Source: Cordilura impudica
Lineage: Eukaryota > Arthropoda > Insecta > Diptera > Scathophagidae
DNA length: 64,000 nucleotides
Reading direction: 5' to 3'
Assembly: GCA_963682025.1 (NCBI GenBank)
Contig: OY821521.1
Span: 101,743,111 to 101,807,110 of the forward strand
Numbering within the stretch: the stretch's first letter is position 1; each line of letters starts with the position of its first letter. The position numbers and the translations under genes were made by a program. The notes below the pieces were generated by a model. It was not told the origin of the DNA and did no database searches. It saw only the letters and a list, made by a program, of their open reading frames with translations. Of this stretch, positions 58,895 to 64,000 are shown piece by piece.

Positions 58895-61217
58895 TAGAGC
58901 GGTCCTTAAAAATGAAAATTCGATTTTGGGGATAGGCGGGGTCCAGTTTGTTACCTTTCAATATAAAACTAATAAATGTGAAGTTTGGGGACAATCGGAT
59001 AATGAAAAGTCGCGCGAATGTAAATTAAATGACCCATAGCTAATAAAAGACAATTTATTCAAAAGAATATGAAATATAAAATTAAGGAAAAGCAATACTT
59101 ATAGCAAGTCGTAAGTTATTATAGAAAACAATTTGAATCGCACACTAAATCATCATTTAATACACCAAAATAAATAAAATTAATTTTATATATCATGTTC
59201 TTCTTATTTTATTTAGAAAAATATATATAGTTTTTATACCCTATACCACTATGTGATTTGGGTATAATTACTTTGTGCTGCTGTTTGTAACTACCAAAAA
59301 TAGTTGTCTTAGACCCATCTTTTATTATACCGTTCGACTCACAATCACTTTCTGATTCGATTTAGCGATGTCAGTCCGTCCGTCCGTCTGTGTGTCCATA
59401 TAAACCTTTTAATCAAACTACAGGTCCCACATATGAATATATTTTGATGAAATTTGGTATATAAGCTTTTGCCAGCCAAAGGATGAACGCTATTGAAATT
59501 GGTGAAATTCGGTCCTAGTCCCCATACAAATGACCCCTATGATATCGACATAAATTGCCATAAGATCCAAATTATCATATAGATCTCAGTCAAATTGGGT
59601 TTTGATGCGTATGTTCTATCCATAAGTCAGTAGTCCAAAAATAATCCCTATAGAACAATTCTTATTCATAGGCATCGTATAGAGCTGCTTCCCGATCTTC
59701 ACTAAAATCTATCAAAAAAAAAAAAATATTGCACAAATTTGGTTTGTATACATTTTTTCAAAATATAAGTGACTTTGCCAAATATGGTCAGGGTCGGTCC
59801 ATTTTTCGACCTAGTCCCCATATACATATCGCACCCGCTATGCACTTTTTCATATCTGCAGCCAAAAAATATTAATAACAATGCCACTCAAATTTGGTTT
59901 GTGCTTTTTTTCTGTATCTAATTAGTTAAACCTAAACGCATGATATAGGGTATCACATAGTCGTCTAGACCGACTATAATTTTCTTACTTGTTATACATA
60001 AAATAATTTTATAACAAAATTGGTTAAAAGTTGTTTTAATTTATATTCGTGAGCAATAAGCAGATAATTGCACCAAAGTTATATTACAATTGATTATTTT
60101 GATCCCAGGAGCACTGAAGGGTTAAATAAATAAAAGTTAATCGAATATTTTTCTAAAAGTCTAAATAGTGGTTTCAGCCGGTTTAACAGAAAAACTCGTT
60201 TTCGGCAATCTTTATTTGGAAATATCTTAAAAACAAAAGCTGGCCTCGGATTTATCGAAATTTTAGGAACGGAAGATATACATATTTGGTTATAATATTT
60301 TAAGTAACGCTTTTAAAAATTCAGCAGTATTTGCAAAATATTTGAATTTTTTGAATAAATTGTCTTTTATTAGCTTGGGGCCATGTATGACCCCAATTCC
60401 AAAATGTTTACTGGGGTCATATTATTTTTTTTTCCGAAACCCTAGGCTATTAAGATAAAATATAACCTTTAAAAGTAGAAAAGTGATGAATTTTTGATAC
60501 AAAGTATTTACAAGGAATACAATTACATTTACAGAATTTTTCTCGAAATCCGCAAAAATAAAATCCTCGTCAAACAATTTCTGGTACAGGGACTTACTTT
60601 AAAATTCATACAGGTAATCTGTAGCATGTGCTTAACAAAACTTTAAAGTGCCAGGTCCATTTCTGTAAATTTTGTTTAAGAAAATTTTTTAAAACTTGAA
60701 AAAGGAGTTTTCAAAATTTTATCAAAAATATTTCCCATTTTCAATCTCAATGCGCAATAGGTTAAAAACATGGTAATAAAACAATACTTCATATCTGATT
60801 ACTTATAAGTATAGAGACAAAGAAAATATGGCTTTAATCAATTTCTCATGGCCTAGTATTTTTTTTTGCACAAAAGTGGTCTGGGGCTTTTGCTATTTCT
60901 TGGCGAATATTTATTCGATTTTGAATTTTTATAGCTTTTTGAAGAGATAATTTAATATTGATCCAGATTCTTACAAAAAATTGTTGGAAAAGTTAAACTA
61001 CATATAGAACGAAGTTTTCATAAAATCTCAAAAAAGTCATATTTTCCCCATATAAACACACTTGAAATTTTCAATTGATATCCCGCGCGACTTTTCTTTA
61101 TCTGATTGTCCCCAAACTTCGCATTTATTAATTTTATATTGAAAGGTAACAAACTGGATCCCGCCTATCCTCAAAATCGCAATTTGAAAAATGTCCATAT
61201 AACGTAGGACCACTCTA
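58895..61217. mobile_element. hAT-like element without recognisable transposase
   Basis: Termini TAGAGCGGTCCTTA (58895) and, inverted, TAGAGTGGTCCTAC (ending 61217). Subterminal inverted similarity extends about 130 bp (GGATAGGCGGGGTCCAGTTT and TTTGGGGACAATCGGATAA on the left; their complements at about 61100-61180). An 8-bp duplication flanks it: GTGAACAT (58887-58894) and GTGAATAT (61218-61225). TIR start and 8-bp target fit hAT. After removing the nested copy at 59231-59993 about 1.56 kb remain, with no open frame resembling a transposase. Confidence 0.7.
59231..59993 (+). mobile_element. mini-me-like repeat (family 1), nested in the hAT-like element
   Basis: TTTTTATACCCTATACCACT, GTCC tract at about 59373-59395, ending GACCGACTATAATTTTCTTA and CTTGTT. 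Complete at both ends. Confidence 0.75.
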
Positions 61218-61804
61218 GTGAATATGCATATTTTGATGAAATTTGGTATGTAAGCTTCTATCAGCCATAGCATGCACGTTATTGAAATTGATAAAAATCG
61301 GTGCATGTTCAAACATAGTCCCCATACAAATGACACCTATGAAATCGACCTTAATTGCCATATAATCCTAATTATCATATAGATCTCGGTCATATTGGGT
61401 TTATGTGTGTTTATTACACCTATTAAACAGCAGTACAAAAATAAACCCTATAGGACTACTCTTAGTCGCAGCCCTCATATAAATCTGCTTCCCGATCTCC
61501 ACTTAAATCTATCAAAAAACAAAAATATTGCACAGATTTTCCTCAAATTTGGTTTGTATATGTTTTTGCAAAAAATAAGTAACCTTACTGAATATGGTCA
61601 GGATCGGTCCATTTTTCGACCCCGTCGCCATATAAATATAGCATCCGATATGAACTTTTTAATATTAAAAGGAAAAAAATTAATAATTATGGCACTCATA
61701 TTTGGTTTATGTTTATTTTCTTTTTCCAATTAGTTGGGCCTAAGAAACAGGGTCTCTAAATCCATGGCATAGGGCATCGTATAGTCGGTCTAGACCATAC
61801 TTGT
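61218..61804 (+). mobile_element. mini-me-like repeat (family 1), right part
   Basis: Resumes with ATTTTGATGAAATTTGGTAT and runs to AGTCGGTCTAGACC, after which part of the terminal palindrome is missing before ATACTTGTT. Confidence 0.7.
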
Positions 61805-61872
61805 TGATAGTGTTACTTAGGGAACAGTTATATCTACCTTAGCTGTTCGTATGTACTATATAACGTAATCTG

Positions 61873-62127
61873 TATATCTGTGGTCACAAGCATTAACCGC
61901 CTAAGTCGAAAATCATGCTTTTGAGAAAAATAACTTTTTATATAAATGGAATGGGGCTTCATTACGACTTAGGTCAGTATGTTTTCATTAATAACTTTTT
62001 ATTAAAAAATGTTAGAGAAATGGGGATTTCACGTAAATATATAGCGTTTTTAGTAGAATATGATAGCATACATAACTTAAATCGTTCTTAAGTCGACTTA
62101 GGTGGTTATCGCTTGTGACCACAGATA
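61873..62127. mobile_element. Palindromic MITE (ATCTGTGGTCACAAGC family), intact copy
   Basis: Left ATCTGTGGTCACAAGCATTA and right GCTTGTGACCACAGAT are inverted; the pairing extends through CCGCCTAAGTCGA versus TCGACTTAGGTGG. Flanks show a 7-bp duplication TAATCTG (61866-61872 and 62128-62134). 255 bp, non-coding. Confidence 0.7.
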
Positions 62128-62134
62128 TAATCTG

Positions 62135-64000
62135 ATTAGCATATTTATTTTGCGATCCTTAGTTTTAATACAATTTATGTAAAAGTGATTTTATATCATC
62201 GGTCAACATTTTAAAATATCAAGTATATTTCGTAGTGCAAACATTAGCAGCAACTCATTATATAATCAATCGTATAATAAGCTCCACCGTCATTTGATCG
62301 ACTTTGCAACTATGACAGCCTATGTGAAATTCTAACCAAAAAAATAAACTGTATTAAGTATCTTGAATACACCTTGGATCTGATATGATACTGCTCGTAT
62401 GTCTTGTCTTGCAAAAAAATATTTTAAATTATTCGTGTGTAGAGCATTACGATTAATCGCATCTGCTCATTTGTACCGCTAATGTAGGCGTTGGAAGAAT
62501 TTTCATATACTTGATGAATGCCATACAACGCGTTGAATTTGTGTTGCTAAAGCATGAGTTGATGCCGAATCAATACGGCAAACGAGAACTAGGCACCTTT
62601 ACACAAAATCGAATATGTTCTGGGTATCTCTACATCTATACGTTTGACGTAAGTAATGATAGCTCGCTTTTGAATGCAAGATTGGTTTTCTGAGTTATAG
62701 CTATAAATACCAAGAAAAAATTCAAGCCAAGTGGACTAATTAATATCTACAGGTCCCTTAATAATGGGCATTTCCATTTTTTTAAAAATAATTTAGCACT
62801 TTTTACGTGTTCTGATTTCTGATTCCTATTTACAACAGCCGTTGATTCATACAAATTACTTTCAGGTAGAAATACCAGACGAGCTTAAAAGTTTAGGTTT
62901 CTTTTGTTATAACAGAAAAACATTTTCTAATATAAATTTTATATGTAGTGTCCTAACCAATTATTTGTAACAATATCAGTTAATTTATTTTGGGTTTAAA
63001 TTATGTTGTTAAAATACAATTAGTAGTTGTAGTAGTATTGCTTTATTTACAATAAAAGTAATTTTACCTACATACAAAAATTGTATTTTAAAAATGCAAG
63101 AATATTATTGAAAGTAAGAAAAGAATAAATTTTTCGACAATTTGAAATAAAACTTCTGTCTGTTAAGTAGAGATTTTTAAACTTTGAGTTAACAAGAATT
63201 TGAATTAACCAAAAGTTTAACAAATTTATTTTATATGGATTTTAGGTAAACTCTTGTACCACGAAATGTCTGCCTATATTGTAAGTATTGATCCAGGTTT
63301 TCCTAATCTGTTGAGTTTATACCGTTGATTATCTGCGCAATTCCGGTTCACTTAAGATAGCCTTCTCAAATCTGTATTGCCGAAACTCCCGTAACGCCGC
63401 ACATTGGGTTGAAATGTGTCAAAAGTGAGGATTAATTTAAAAGTTGAAATTAATATATTGTAATAAGTTATAGTACCGCGTTAAAGCAGATAAAATTCGC
63501 CATCGACTGCTGAAAACAAATTTTTCCACGTTGTTTACTTTTTTTGTTATACTCTCTCAAACTTTAATAATTTTCGCTAATTAAGTGCAAAGTGGTAAAA
63601 AGTTAAAAACTACGAATTTTGAAGTATATTTTTTTGGTTGTTTGTCCTAAAGTCAAAACTTTTTAAAGGGAAGCTTCAATTCCAGGCAAATCAAAAATCG
63701 GTATTTTTGAAATATATGTAGAGTTTCAAAGTGTTATTTGGATGAGATTGGGTAAAACAGTTTTCACAGTAAATTACTAAGATTCCAAAATCTTCCAAAA
63801 AAACATTTTGCGCATATTTGCAATCGCACAAAATATTATATTTTCTTTTAAAAATGCCCAGTTACAAATCAAAATATTCTGCAAACGCAATAGCTAACAC
63901 TTCTGGGGTTTTCTGAAATAACAGCGTATGTCCATTTTTGTCAGTTTTGAGTTAACGATGCCAAATATATTAATTCTTAACGCTATTTACGTGTGTTAAA
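62135..64000. other. AT-rich stretch, nothing recognised
   Basis: The 60-codon frame at 62511-62693 has no motif; no repeat was recognised. Confidence 0.35.

Noticed and set aside
60110..60125. GAAGGGTTAA, resembling a piggyBac-type end
   Set aside because: No matching CCCTT terminus with TTAA was found on the other side.

Overview
This AT-rich window has the texture of intergenic or intronic DNA from an insect, most likely a higher (calyptrate-type) fly. That is inferred from its mobile elements: many mini-me-like repeats with GTCY tetranucleotide tracts, Penelope, Transib, mariner, hAT and piggyBac-type elements, and Jockey/CR1-like LINEs. I recognise no host protein-coding gene, tRNA, rRNA or CRISPR array. 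Every coding signal I can identify belongs to a mobile element, and all are damaged. Gene symbols are therefore left empty.

Layout. 0-0.9 kb: 3' end of a Penelope-like element with a broken GIY-YIG endonuclease and a hammerhead-ribozyme-like fold just downstream. 1.4-3.3 kb: a decayed Transib (RAG1-related) transposase on the minus strand. 3.7-8 kb: a MITE, a Helitron-like terminus, a ~105-bp minisatellite and a + - - + cluster of mini-me-like copies. 8.5-16 kb: further repeats plus two oppositely oriented hAT pieces. 16.8-19.3 kb: mini-me-like copies nested in a palindromic MITE, then a short Helitron-like copy and a LINE 3' end. 22-30 kb: a run of MITEs with clear inverted termini, a 274-bp tandem duplication and two near-identical mini-me-like copies. 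30.4-38.4 kb: three LINE remnants and a 1258-bp Tc1/mariner element with TA duplications. 38.7-41.4 kb: a Helitron-like element with a minisatellite split by a mini-me-like insertion that starts with a 50-bp perfect palindrome. 42.4-47.5 kb: mariner relic, low-complexity A-rich DNA and a GC-richer island. 47.5-50.6 kb: a LINE inserted in a mini-me-like copy. 53-62 kb: a hAT-like family without visible transposase, a piggyBac-type MITE and a three-level nest. 62.1-64 kb: nothing recognised.

The parts do not form a pathway. The window is a layered record of insertions: nesting gives relative ages (host mini-me older than LINE B; host mini-me older than the hAT-like element, which is older than the mini-me inside it). 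The most interesting single item is the ribozyme-like fold at 799-841.
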